Below, in pieces: positions 1 through 8,573 of a stretch of 46,927 nucleotides of DNA. Under the pieces are notes generated by a model that saw only the letters and a program-made list of their open reading frames with translations, was not told where the DNA came from and did no database searches. The translations under genes and the position numbers were made by a program. Numbering within the stretch: position 1 is the stretch's first letter; every line of letters begins with the position of its first letter. Source of the DNA: an uncultured Lachnospiraceae bacterium (GTDB taxonomy: Bacteria > Bacillota > Clostridia > Lachnospirales > Lachnospiraceae); the NCBI GenBank assembly GCA_900317755.1, contig ONHZ01000036.1, positions 1-46,927 on the forward strand, read 5' to 3'.

Positions 1-85
1 CTAATGCGCTCTGACGACATGCCACGATTTTGCTTCGCAAATATCGTGGCGATACCGCTGAAGGCGCCTTTTTCGTGATAGTTTT
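1..85. repeat. Partial copy of a structured intergenic repeat, cut by the window edge
   Basis: Bases 1-56 share an almost identical core with bases 1512-1562. Both read CTAATG(C/T)GCTCTGACGAC, then CATGCCACGATTTT, a variable loop, ATCGTGGC and GATACC. The core folds as a hairpin pairing 21-28 with 43-50, with a small inner TTGC/GCAA stem. The 5' partner of GCGCTC (7-12) would lie before base 1, so the element is incomplete here. The rest, to about 85, does not match the second copy. No gene lies in 1-119; the AAGGAG before the gene at 120 is its ribosome-binding site. The family is not one I can name. Confidence 0.7.
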
Positions 86-119
86 GTATCTTCGGGAGCA
101 CGTAAAATAAGGAGATAAA

Positions 120-1400
120 ATGGAAATTAAGAACATGTACAGAGAACTCGGGATTTCAGACAAAGTCGTTGATTTTGGCGAAGAAATCCTTGATTCTCTG
201 AAGACGAGATTTGACGAAGTAGACAAGATGGCTGAATTTAATCAGCTTAAAGTAATAAAGGCAATGCAGAAGAACCGTGTGAGCACGGAGTGCTTCAACA
301 GTTCGACCGGATATGGTTACGATGATGTCGGAAGAGATACGCTTGAAAAAGTGTATGCGGATACATTCAAGGGCGAGGATGCACTTGTTCGTCCACAGAT
401 TACCTGCGGCACACATGCACTTGCACTGGCTCTGATGTCAAATCTTCGTCCTGGCCAGGAATTATTTTCCCCAGTAGGCAAACCATACGATACACTTGAA
501 GAAGTCATCGGTATCCGTCCTTCGAAGGGCTCGTTAGCTGAATACGGGATTACCTATGCTCAGTCTGATTTTCTTCCAGATGGAAGCTTTGATTTTGATG
601 ACATTAGGAAAAAAATTAATGACAGGACTGCTCTTGTTACGATTCAGAGATCGCGTGGCTATGCTGCAAGACGAAGCCTCAAGATTGAAGAAATCGCAGA
701 GCTCATCAGCTTTATCAGAAGCGTAAAGCCGGATGTACATATCATGGTCGACAACTGCTATGGCGAATTCACAGACGAGAAGGAGCCCCTTGAAGTCGGT
801 GCTGATCTGATTGTCGGTTCACTCATCAAGAATCCGGGCGGCGGACTTGCCCCAATCGGCGGCTATCTCTGCGGCAAAAAAGAGATGATTGAAAATGCAT
901 CATACAGGCTTACTTCACCAGGATTAGGAAAGGAAGTCGGCGCTTCGCTTAATATGATGCTGAGCTTCTATCAGGGCTTTTATCTTGCGCCTGTAGTTAC
1001 AGCTGCCGCAGAAAAGACAGCTATTTTTGCATCTGCCTGCTACGAGAAGCTTGGCTTTAATGTCTCCCCGAAAAAAGAAGAGAAGAGAACGGATATCATC
1101 GAGTCCGTTGACTTAAATGACCGTGCAAAGATGATTGCATTCTGCCGTGGCATCCAGAAGGCCGGCGCAGTCGACTCCTTCGTAACCCCTGAGCCATGGG
1201 ATATGCCAGGCTATGATGATCAGGTCATCATGGCAGACGGCTCCTTCGTCCAGGGTTCCTCAATCGAACTCTCTGCAGACGGCCCGCTCCGTGAACCTTA
1301 CCGCATCTTCTTCCAGGGCTCCCTCACCTGGCCGCAGGGCAAGCTCGGCATCCTTTCCTCCATTCAGGCACTCGTTGATGAAGGACTACTGACACTGTGA
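120..1400 (+). CDS. PLP-dependent methionine gamma-lyase family protein (aluminium-resistance / YnbB type)
   Basis: This 426-residue protein belongs to the fold-type I PLP enzymes annotated as methionine gamma-lyase family or aluminium resistance protein, similar to B. subtilis YnbB. A cytosolic C-S lyase-like activity is expected from the family, but the substrate is not established. Visible marks are the GTHALALAL cofactor-binding stretch near residue 97, the VDNCYGEF aspartate D211 that should contact the pyridine nitrogen, and the probable Schiff-base lysine K237 in GSLIKNPGGG. Length is normal. ATG at 120 follows AAGGAG at good spacing. It sits alone between two copies of a structured repeat and is separated from the mre cluster by about 350 bp. 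Family assignment is firm; physiological role is not. Confidence 0.9.
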   Translation: MEIKNMYRELGISDKVVDFGEEILDSLKTRFDEVDKMAEFNQLKVIKAMQKNRVSTECFNSSTGYGYDDVGRDTLEKVYADTFKGEDALVRPQITCGTHALALALMSNLRPGQELFSPVGKPYDTLEEVIGIRPSKGSLAEYGITYAQSDFLPDGSFDFDDIRKKINDRTALVTIQRSRGYAARRSLKIEEIAELISFIRSVKPDVHIMVDNCYGEFTDEKEPLEVGADLIVGSLIKNPGGGLAPIGGYLCGKKEMIENASYRLTSPGLGKEVGASLNMMLSFYQGFYLAPVVTAAAEKTAIFASACYEKLGFNVSPKKEEKRTDIIESVDLNDRAKMIAFCRGIQKAGAVDSFVTPEPWDMPGYDDQVIMADGSFVQGSSIELSADGPLREPYRIFFQGSLTWPQGKLGILSSIQALVDEGLLTL

Positions 1401-1404
1401 AACT

Positions 1405-1660
1405 GTAGTACTACTCGAGCGGAGTAAAAAAATGATACATCTGTAAAAAACATGACTCGGACGTCGGCACTTAGCGAATGCGAGGAAGAGCACCATGCTG
1501 CGTAGCAGCATTCTAATGTGCTCTGACGACATGCCACGATTTTGAGAAATCGTGGCGATACCTTAGCGATTGATACTAGCACGAGCTTAGTACCGCTACG
1601 TCGAGTCATGAGTGGGAACGGGTTTTTCAGATGTACATTTTTTTGCGACGTGAGTTTTTC
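1405..1660. repeat. Structured intergenic repeat element, complete copy
   Basis: Most of the gap 1401-1749 is a nested palindrome. The outer arm 1436-1451 pairs with 1622-1635, and ATGACTCG at 1452-1459 pairs with CGAGTCAT at 1602-1609. Inside are three hairpins: GAGCAC 1488-1493 with GTGCTC 1518-1523, enclosing ATGCTGC/GCAGCAT 1495-1511; GCCACGATT 1533-1541 with 1548-1556; and ACTAGC 1575-1580 with 1585-1591. A T-run at 1637-1644 follows the closing arm, so it could also end transcription of the preceding gene. The 1512-1562 core matches bases 1-56. No ORF fits it. It could be a structured RNA, a MITE-like repeat or a complex terminator. From about 1660 to 1735 I see only AT-rich leader of mreB. 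Confidence 0.7.
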
Positions 1661-1749
1661 AGTAAATATTATGTTTCAAAAAGCACTCTAATATGCTAAA
1701 ATAAATAAGTTTCATAAAAGATAAATTTAGTTACACGAGGAGCAAATTG

Positions 1750-2763
1750 ATGACAAACGGTTACAGCATAGATATGGGAACCGGCAACCTGAAGATCTAT
1801 GACAAAGCTTCAGGCAAAATTACAAACGAAAAAAATACAATTGCAATTGTAGATAATGATAAGATGTACGCCTACGGCGATGAAGCATATTCAATGTATG
1901 AAAAGGCACCTGAAACTATTAATGTTTCATTCCCTATTGTAAATGGCGTTATTGCAGATTTTGATAATATGCAGGCGATGCTTCTTGAGATGCTGAACAG
2001 CAAGATCAATGCGCATCTTCAGGGTTCTGAAATTCTCATCGCCGTTCCTACCGATATCACAGAGGTTGAGAAAAAGGCCTTCTATGATATTTTTGCAAAG
2101 ACAAAGATAAAGGCTAAGAGTGTTATGCTCTGTGAAAAGCCGCTTGCTGATGCATTAGGACTTGGCCTTGATATTACCCAGCCTACCGGTGTGATGGTAG
2201 TAGATATCGGTGCAGATACGACTGAGATTTCTTGTATTTCTCTTGGTGGCCTTGTTCTTTCGAACCTTCTTCCTTTTGGCGGAAATAAATTAGATGACTC
2301 AATCGTCACTCATTTAAAGAGAAAATTCAATCTTGTTATTGGCAGAAAGACGGCAAAGTCATTGAAAGAGACCCTTGGCGCAGCACTTCCAGGCGCAGAA
2401 GGCACAATGACCATTGTAGGCAGAGATGTTGTTTCTGGTCTACCGATTGAGATGAATATTGATGCCGCTACTATTTATGAAGGAATAAGGGATGACCTTG
2501 CAAGTATTGCGAATTCTATCAAGATCCTTCTGGAAAAGGTTCCGCCAGAACTGGCAAAAGACATCGTTCATTCTGGTATTTATCTTACTGGCGGCTCTTC
2601 AGCCATTAAGGGTATTGACGAATATATCAAAAGTATCACAAATATTGACGTTAATGTTGCTGAAAAGGGTGAAGAGACAGTTTGCACTGGACTAAACAGA
2701 GTACTCAAAGATCCACACTTTAAGAGATTTGGGTACAATATGAAGTCACGGATTTTCTTTTAA
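1750..2763 (+). CDS. mreB: Rod-shape actin homologue MreB
   Basis: This is a bacterial actin that forms membrane-associated filaments and guides the elongation machinery for lateral peptidoglycan synthesis. The sequence shows the phosphate-1 loop DMGTGNLKIY near the N-terminus, the phosphate-2 motif VVDIGADTTEIS around residue 155, and the adenosine motif YLTGGSSAIKG around 278. At 337 residues it has the usual length. I chose ATG 1750 rather than TTG 1747 because GAGGAG at 1737-1742 is seven bases from the ATG. It is the first gene of the mreB-mreC-mreD-mrdA-rodA run, 9 bp before mreC. A paralogue such as Mbl cannot be excluded, but adjacency to mreCD favours MreB. Confidence 0.93.
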   Translation: MTNGYSIDMGTGNLKIYDKASGKITNEKNTIAIVDNDKMYAYGDEAYSMYEKAPETINVSFPIVNGVIADFDNMQAMLLEMLNSKINAHLQGSEILIAVPTDITEVEKKAFYDIFAKTKIKAKSVMLCEKPLADALGLGLDITQPTGVMVVDIGADTTEISCISLGGLVLSNLLPFGGNKLDDSIVTHLKRKFNLVIGRKTAKSLKETLGAALPGAEGTMTIVGRDVVSGLPIEMNIDAATIYEGIRDDLASIANSIKILLEKVPPELAKDIVHSGIYLTGGSSAIKGIDEYIKSITNIDVNVAEKGEETVCTGLNRVLKDPHFKRFGYNMKSRIFF

Positions 2764-2772
2764 TTATTTAAT

Positions 2773-3624
2773 ATGAGACGAAACAGACGACATATTGACA
2801 GCCGGTATATTTTATTTTTTCTGGTTACTGTTTCTGTAATATTCCTGTTTTTGAGTTATGCTTCGAATTTTTCGGGCGGAATTGTTTCTGATGTCGCAAG
2901 CTACATTTTCGTACCGATGCAGAAGGGTATATCATATGTTTCAGACAGGATAAATGAATCTGCAGAAGAGCGGAAGACAAATGCCGAGCTGATACAGGAA
3001 AATAAAGATCTTAAGAATCAGGTCGAAGAACTAAGAAATGACCTTTCAAAAGTACAGCTGGAGCAGAACGAGCTTGACAATCTTCGGAATCTATATGGTC
3101 TTTCGCAGACCTATAGTGATTATGATATGACCGGAGCCCGTGTCATTGCCCGTGGCAGCAGCAACTGGTTTTCCACATTTACAATAGATAAAGGCTCAAA
3201 TGATGGCATAGAAGTCGGCATGAACGTACTAGCTGACGGAGGACTATGTGGCATTGTCACAAAAACGGGAAAGAATTATTCTATTGTCCGTTCCATCATT
3301 GACGATACTTCTAATGTCAGCACAGAGATTGCCGAGACAGGTTCAGACTGCATCGTTTCCGGAAGTCTTAAGGATATGACAGAAGGAAATTATATTTCAC
3401 TTACGAATCTTGAAGATGCTGATAATAAAGTAGTTCAGGGTAATACAGTTGTCACAAGCAATATTTCAGACAAGTACCTGCCCGGCATATTGATCGGCTA
3501 TGTGAGCAGTCTTTCAGAAGATTCAAATCATCTCACAAAATCTGGTACAGTGACACCAGTTGTTGATTTTAAGCATCTTTCTGAAGTATTAGTCATCATG
3601 CAGTTGAAGGAGACCGGTGAATGA
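2773..3624 (+). CDS. mreC: Rod-shape determining protein MreC
   Basis: MreC is a bitopic membrane protein whose extracytoplasmic beta-domain links MreB filaments to PBP2 and RodA. The 283-residue product has a basic N-terminus, a membrane segment at about residues 10-30, a charged coiled coil at about 65-105, and then the MreC core with GSNDGIEVGMNVLADGGLCGIV. The start ATG 2773 has no clear Shine-Dalgarno sequence and lies 9 bp after the mreB stop, so translation may depend on coupling. It overlaps mreD by 4 bp. Confidence 0.93.
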   Translation: MRRNRRHIDSRYILFFLVTVSVIFLFLSYASNFSGGIVSDVASYIFVPMQKGISYVSDRINESAEERKTNAELIQENKDLKNQVEELRNDLSKVQLEQNELDNLRNLYGLSQTYSDYDMTGARVIARGSSNWFSTFTIDKGSNDGIEVGMNVLADGGLCGIVTKTGKNYSIVRSIIDDTSNVSTEIAETGSDCIVSGSLKDMTEGNYISLTNLEDADNKVVQGNTVVTSNISDKYLPGILIGYVSSLSEDSNHLTKSGTVTPVVDFKHLSEVLVIMQLKETGE

Positions 3625-4160
3625 GCAAGTTCTTTTATTATTTTAAAAGAATAATGGCTATCCTGGCTGTCATTGTTGTCGCATTTCTTCTTCAGACTTC
3701 AGTCTTTAACCATCTTGAGCTAGCCAGCGTTGTGCCAAATCTTCTCGTACTTCTGACAGCATTTGCCGGGTTTATGAACGGCAGGATGGAAGGCATGTTT
3801 GTTGGTTTTACGGCTGGTTTTATTGCTGATTTATATTTTAGCGAATGGTTTGGAATGTTCGCTCTCATTTACCTTGTTATAGGTTTTCTGAATGGTTCCT
3901 TCAGGACGGCATTTTTTGGCGATGACATAAAGCTCCCATTATTATATGTGGCTGTCAGTGATCTTGTTTATGGTATTATTATTTATCTCTGCCTTTATAT
4001 GCCAAGAGAGCAGTACGAATTTGTTTATTATTTCTTTAATGTCATGATGCCTGAAGCAGTTTATACACTTCTCATCACGCTTATTTTTTATCTACCGCTG
4101 ATTCGTCTGAATCAGTGGATTCATAAGACGGAGCCTAGGAGCACTAGAAGTTTTGGGTGA
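3621..4160 (+). CDS. mreD: Rod-shape determining protein MreD
   Basis: MreD is an integral membrane partner of MreC in the elongasome. The 179-residue protein is very hydrophobic, with about five or six predicted membrane segments, no long soluble region, and the typical N-terminal FLLQTSVFNHL stretch. The start lies in an ATGA overlap with the mreC stop and follows GGAG at about 3609. It also overlaps the next gene, mrdA, by 8 bp. Identification rests on hydropathy pattern, family-like N-terminus and position, since MreD proteins diverge strongly. Confidence 0.9.
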   Translation: MSKFFYYFKRIMAILAVIVVAFLLQTSVFNHLELASVVPNLLVLLTAFAGFMNGRMEGMFVGFTAGFIADLYFSEWFGMFALIYLVIGFLNGSFRTAFFGDDIKLPLLYVAVSDLVYGIIIYLCLYMPREQYEFVYYFFNVMMPEAVYTLLITLIFYLPLIRLNQWIHKTEPRSTRSFG

Positions 4161-7017
4161 CTTATTTAGATACATAAAAAATAAATTTTTCTCCTCACGT
4201 ACCAGCATTATCGTTTTTATTTTTCTTATGTCATCAATAGTGCTGATCAGCAGGCTTTTCTATCTTCAGATCATCAAAGGCTCTGAATATCAGGAGAATT
4301 ATGCCCTTCTTACAAAAAGAAACTTGCAGATTTCCGCTACCAGGGGAAATATTTACGATGTCAATGGCAAAGTCCTCGCTACAAACGAGCTTTCTTATGC
4401 TGTCACGATAAAAGATGTCGGCACATATGAAAGCACAAAAGAGAAGAATAAGAAAATCAACTCCATGCTGAATCAGATTATTACAAATCTGGAACGGCTG
4501 GGAAATTCTATTGATATTGATTTTGGCATCATCATGAATTCTGACGGTACTTATGAATTCAAGGATTCAGGCACTTCAGAGATGCGATTTCGTGCAGATA
4601 TCTTTGGTCATACAAAGACAAGCCAGCTCACACAGAATGATAAGGCTGGGCTTAATGAAGCAACCTGCACAGCGGAAGAGCTCATGAATTATCTCTACAG
4701 TGACAAAAAATATAATATTTCAAAAAAATATGATGCTGCCACAAGATATAAGATTGCAGTCATCCGTTACAATATGGGGCTGAATTACTACCAGCAGTAT
4801 CTTTCTACGACAATTGCTTCTGATGTAAATCAGGAAGGCGTAGCCTATATTAAAGAAAATTCTGCTGACTTCATTGGCGTCGATATTGAGGATCAGACGA
4901 AGAGAGTATATACAAATGCGGAATGCTTCTCAAATATCATCGGATATACTGGAAAGATTTCTAAAGATGAGTATGATGCGCTCATTGCAAAAGATCCGGA
5001 CAATGACAAGAAATATGACCTTACCGATACCATTGGAAAAGCCGGAATAGAGCAGTATGCAAATGATGTCCTCTGCGGCACAAAAGGAAAAGAATCTGTA
5101 TTCGTAGACCATCTCGGAAATGAGATTTCCGTAGAGTCACATACGGATGCGGTTTCCGGTGGCGATGTTTACCTTTCAATAGATTCTGACCTTCAGGTAG
5201 CGACATACAAGCTTCTTGAGAAGGAGATTGCCGGCATTGTATATTCAAAGCTTGCAAATATCAAGGAATACAACAATCCATCAGGAAATTCCGATATTCT
5301 GATTCCTGTTTATGATGCATATGTTTCATTTCTGAAGAATGGCCTTATTAATGTGAAACAGATGAATGATCCTGATGCGACAGACCTTGAAAAAACAGTA
5401 TATGCCAAGCTTTCTTCGAAGGTTGATTCTGCAACAGATGAATTAATTAATGAACTGAGCACCGGCGGACAGCAGAATGTTTATTCCAATCTACCTGAGG
5501 AATATCAGAATTATTCTACCTATACGATAAGAATGCTCAAGAATAAAAATATTCTTGACAAGGATAAAATTGACGAAAATGATGAGACTCAGAAAGCTTG
5601 GGAAGCCCAGTCTCTTTCTGTAAAGGATTACCTTGCATACTGTATTTCAATGAACTGGATTGATACCACAAAGTATGTCCAGGCCAGCAGATATTCTGAT
5701 AATGAAGAATTATTAAATAACCTTCTTGACTATATTCGTACAGAATTTGCTGAAGATTCTGCTTACAAAAAAATATGCTATGAATATGCAGTGAAGCAGG
5801 ATATCGTTTCTGGAAATGAGCTATGTGCCATTCTTTATGATCAGGGAATATTAAGTCCTGATGATGCGACAAGAAATTCATTAGCTGATGGCTCAATTTC
5901 CGCATACAATTTTCTGAAAGACAAAATAAAATCCCTGGAGATTACTCCGGCACAGCTTGCACTTGATCCATGCTCTGGTTCATGTGTTATCATTGATCCA
6001 AATACAGGTGCTACCAAGGCTCTTGTCAGCTATCCGGGATATGACACGAACAGGCTGGCAAACAAAGTCGATACTGATTATTATCTATATCTTAATACCA
6101 CAGCAGCTGCGCCAATGTACAATCATGCTACACAGCAGCTCACGGCCCCTGGTTCTACCTTCAAGCCTATTTCTGCAACGGCAGGTATGGCAGAAGGCGT
6201 CATATCTACTGGTACACCAATCACCGATGAAGGTATATTTACAAAGGTTTCAAACCAGCCTAGGTGCTGGATTTACACCCAGAGCCATACGACACACGGG
6301 AGCATAAATGTTTCTGAAGCACTGCGTGATTCCTGTAACTATTTCTTCTATGAAGTCGGCTGGAGGCTTGCAGGCGGTGCGAATTACAACGATAAAAACG
6401 GTATTTCAAAAATACAGAAATATGCAACGATGTACGGCCTTAACAGAAAGACAGGAGTAGAAATAGAAGAAAATACACCTCATATCGCAACAGAATATCC
6501 TGTCATGGCAGCAATCGGCCAGTCAGATAACAACTACACGACGATTTCTCTCGCTAGATATGCCACAGCTTTGGCAAGCTCTGGAAATGTATATAAGCTT
6601 TCTGTCCTGGATCATTCCGCAGATGCTGATGGGAATACGATTGGGACTTATGGTCCTTCTTTAGACAGCACAGTAGACTGTCTTGACAGCGCTGAGTGGG
6701 GTGCCATTCATTCCGGAATGCGAATGGTTGTCGAGAATCTTTCTGTTTATGATGAATTTCCAATTGAGGTTTCAGGAAAGACCGGTACAGCTCAGGAATC
6801 AAAGAACCGTCCGAACCATGCATTATTTATATGCTATGCACCGTCATCCAGTCCGCAGATTGCTGTATGTACCAGAATTCCTTTCGGTTATACTTCGCAC
6901 AATGCCGCAGAAGTCACAAGAAATATCGTGGGATACTATTTCAAAGTACCTGGATATGATAATATAGATACCGTTGATGCATTTTCAAGTAATAATGCAA
7001 ATGGTACAGGAGATTAA
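4153..7017 (+). CDS. mrdA: Penicillin-binding protein 2, elongation-specific class B transpeptidase
   Basis: This is a class B PBP that crosslinks peptidoglycan together with RodA. It has one membrane anchor (about residues 18-40), the dimerisation/pedestal region starting with TRGNIYDVNGKVLATN, and a C-terminal transpeptidase domain. Active-site motifs are all present: S668-T-F-K, S727-C-N and K876-T-G. At 954 residues it is about 300 longer than typical PBP2; the extra sequence lies mostly at residues 345-600, between pedestal and SxxK. No ATG fits upstream of the anchor, so I accept TTG 4153, which overlaps mreD by 8 bp, with AGGAG at 4137. rodA follows the stop codon directly. Confidence 0.93.
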   Translation: MGDLFRYIKNKFFSSRTSIIVFIFLMSSIVLISRLFYLQIIKGSEYQENYALLTKRNLQISATRGNIYDVNGKVLATNELSYAVTIKDVGTYESTKEKNKKINSMLNQIITNLERLGNSIDIDFGIIMNSDGTYEFKDSGTSEMRFRADIFGHTKTSQLTQNDKAGLNEATCTAEELMNYLYSDKKYNISKKYDAATRYKIAVIRYNMGLNYYQQYLSTTIASDVNQEGVAYIKENSADFIGVDIEDQTKRVYTNAECFSNIIGYTGKISKDEYDALIAKDPDNDKKYDLTDTIGKAGIEQYANDVLCGTKGKESVFVDHLGNEISVESHTDAVSGGDVYLSIDSDLQVATYKLLEKEIAGIVYSKLANIKEYNNPSGNSDILIPVYDAYVSFLKNGLINVKQMNDPDATDLEKTVYAKLSSKVDSATDELINELSTGGQQNVYSNLPEEYQNYSTYTIRMLKNKNILDKDKIDENDETQKAWEAQSLSVKDYLAYCISMNWIDTTKYVQASRYSDNEELLNNLLDYIRTEFAEDSAYKKICYEYAVKQDIVSGNELCAILYDQGILSPDDATRNSLADGSISAYNFLKDKIKSLEITPAQLALDPCSGSCVIIDPNTGATKALVSYPGYDTNRLANKVDTDYYLYLNTTAAAPMYNHATQQLTAPGSTFKPISATAGMAEGVISTGTPITDEGIFTKVSNQPRCWIYTQSHTTHGSINVSEALRDSCNYFFYEVGWRLAGGANYNDKNGISKIQKYATMYGLNRKTGVEIEENTPHIATEYPVMAAIGQSDNNYTTISLARYATALASSGNVYKLSVLDHSADADGNTIGTYGPSLDSTVDCLDSAEWGAIHSGMRMVVENLSVYDEFPIEVSGKTGTAQESKNRPNHALFICYAPSSSPQIAVCTRIPFGYTSHNAAEVTRNIVGYYFKVPGYDNIDTVDAFSSNNANGTGD

Positions 7018-8181
7018 ATGTTTAGAAATTACAGACTGAAAAATCTTAATATCAGACTGATCATTGCCTGTGTCGCACTGACTATTGTTGGAATACTTGT
7101 CATCGGCTCTGCAAATAAAAACTACCAGAACAAGCAGATTATCGGCATGGTTCTTGGTCTTATTATCATGACGATTTTTGCCCTGATCGACTACCAGTTT
7201 CTGCTTCAGTACTATTATGTTTTCTATATACTGACCATTATTCTGCTACTAATGGTTCTTGTACTCGGAGATAATTCCCATGGTGCCGTGAGATGGCTTC
7301 AGATCGGTGGAGACAATGGAATCCGTTTCCAGCCTTCTGAAATCGGCAAGATATTTCTCTGTATGTTTTTTGCGAAGTATCTGATGAATCATGAGGAAGA
7401 TATCAATAAGCCGAAGAGAATTCTCATTACATTTATTTTAATGATGATACCGCTTGCGCTTATTCTGAAGGAACCTGATCTTTCAACAACTATAGTTACA
7501 TTTCTTGTGCTGTCCTTCATGCTGATTGCTGTAGGATTTTCTGGAAAGATCATAGCCATCATATTAGGAATCAGCGTTCCACTTATTACTTTTACCCTTG
7601 TCTCTTTGTACAGAGGCGGAAGTTCTATTCTAACCGGATATCAGGACACGCGAATCATGGCATGGCTGCATCCGGAAAAATATCCTGATGATGCCAGACA
7701 GCAGCAGAATTCTATGATGGCAATTGGTTCAGGCCAGTTTTTTGGCAAGGGTCTCTACAATGAATCTGCTACTTCCGTAAAGAACGGAAATTATATTTCC
7801 GAGGCACATACGGATTTTATTTTTGCAGTTGCCGGAGAAGAATTAGGTTTTATTGGCTCTATCATCATAATTGTGCTATTATGTATTATAGCGTATGAAT
7901 GTGTCAAGGTTTCCAAAAAGGCAAAGGACACATCTGGAAGGCTCCTCTGCATCGGAATTGCTTCTATTATTTCGATTCAGAGCTTTGTCAATATCTGCGT
8001 TGTCACAGGTATTATGCCAAATACTGGACTCCCGCTGCCATTCGTAAGCTATGGACTGACCTCACTTGTCACTCTTTATGTCGGCATAGGTCTGGTCTTA
8101 AATATAGGCCTACAGGCAAAGAAAAATTATCTGGACGAGGGTAAGCCGCTAGGTTCAAGATATTATGGAGGTGAAATATGA
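7018..8181 (+). CDS. rodA: Peptidoglycan glycosyltransferase RodA (SEDS family)
   Basis: RodA is a SEDS polymerase that extends glycan strands from lipid II as partner of PBP2. The 387-residue protein has about ten membrane segments and family motifs: VRWLQIGG with FQPSEIGKI after the first segments, LKEPDLSTT with the catalytic aspartate in the central loop, and TGLPLPFVSYG near the C-terminus. ATG 7018 follows the PBP2 stop with no gap and has AGGAG at about 7008. It overlaps mgsA by 4 bp. The pairing with PBP2 identifies it as RodA rather than FtsW. Confidence 0.93.
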   Translation: MFRNYRLKNLNIRLIIACVALTIVGILVIGSANKNYQNKQIIGMVLGLIIMTIFALIDYQFLLQYYYVFYILTIILLLMVLVLGDNSHGAVRWLQIGGDNGIRFQPSEIGKIFLCMFFAKYLMNHEEDINKPKRILITFILMMIPLALILKEPDLSTTIVTFLVLSFMLIAVGFSGKIIAIILGISVPLITFTLVSLYRGGSSILTGYQDTRIMAWLHPEKYPDDARQQQNSMMAIGSGQFFGKGLYNESATSVKNGNYISEAHTDFIFAVAGEELGFIGSIIIIVLLCIIAYECVKVSKKAKDTSGRLLCIGIASIISIQSFVNICVVTGIMPNTGLPLPFVSYGLTSLVTLYVGIGLVLNIGLQAKKNYLDEGKPLGSRYYGGEI

Positions 8182-8573
8182 ATATCGGACTCGTTGCACA
8201 TGACTCAAGGAAAAAATTAATGCAGAATTTCTGCATAGCCTACCATGGAATTCTGCAGAAGCACTCGCTGTTTGCTACAGGCACAACAGGGCGTCTTATA
8301 GAAGAGGTTACAAATCTGAATATACATAAATTCCTTGCTGGAAATCTCGGCGGTACCCAGCAGCTAGGTGCACAGATAGAGCATAATAACATGGATCTTG
8401 TCATATTTTTAAGAGATCCTTTGAAGGTAAAGTCAAATGAACCTGATGTCAATCCAATCGTCAGGCTTTGCGATGCCCACAATATCCCGCTTGCTACAAA
8501 TCTTGCAACAGCAGAGTTATTAGTAAGAGCCCTTGAAAGAGGAGACTTTGAGTTCCGTGATGCGTACAAATAA
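8178..8573 (+). CDS. mgsA: MgsA-fold protein (methylglyoxal synthase family) with altered active site
   Basis: Methylglyoxal synthase converts dihydroxyacetone phosphate to methylglyoxal and phosphate in the cytosol. The 131-residue protein has the whole fold: LVAHD at the N-terminus, phosphate-binding ATGTTG at 33-38, FLRDPL and LATNLATAE. However, the position of the catalytic aspartate (E. coli D71 in GGDQQ) is threonine T60 in GGTQQ, and the active-site histidine (E. coli H98) is N87 in SNEPDV. Equivalents of H19, D20 and D101 are kept (H8, D9, D90). The codons read ACC and AAT without ambiguity. Enzyme activity is therefore doubtful. The gene overlaps rodA by 4 bp and the following carboxypeptidase by 14 bp. 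Confidence 0.88.
   Translation: MNIGLVAHDSRKKLMQNFCIAYHGILQKHSLFATGTTGRLIEEVTNLNIHKFLAGNLGGTQQLGAQIEHNNMDLVIFLRDPLKVKSNEPDVNPIVRLCDAHNIPLATNLATAELLVRALERGDFEFRDAYK

Noticed and set aside
1520-1562. CTGACGA followed by a stem in the structured repeat, resembling a hammerhead ribozyme core
   Set aside because: The hammerhead needs GAA after stem II and a cleavage site; here the sequence is GATACC and extra bases separate the core from the stem.
1364-1609. Open frame on the minus strand across the repeat element
   Set aside because: It runs over the palindromic element and the end of a real gene, has no family resemblance and no ribosome-binding site.
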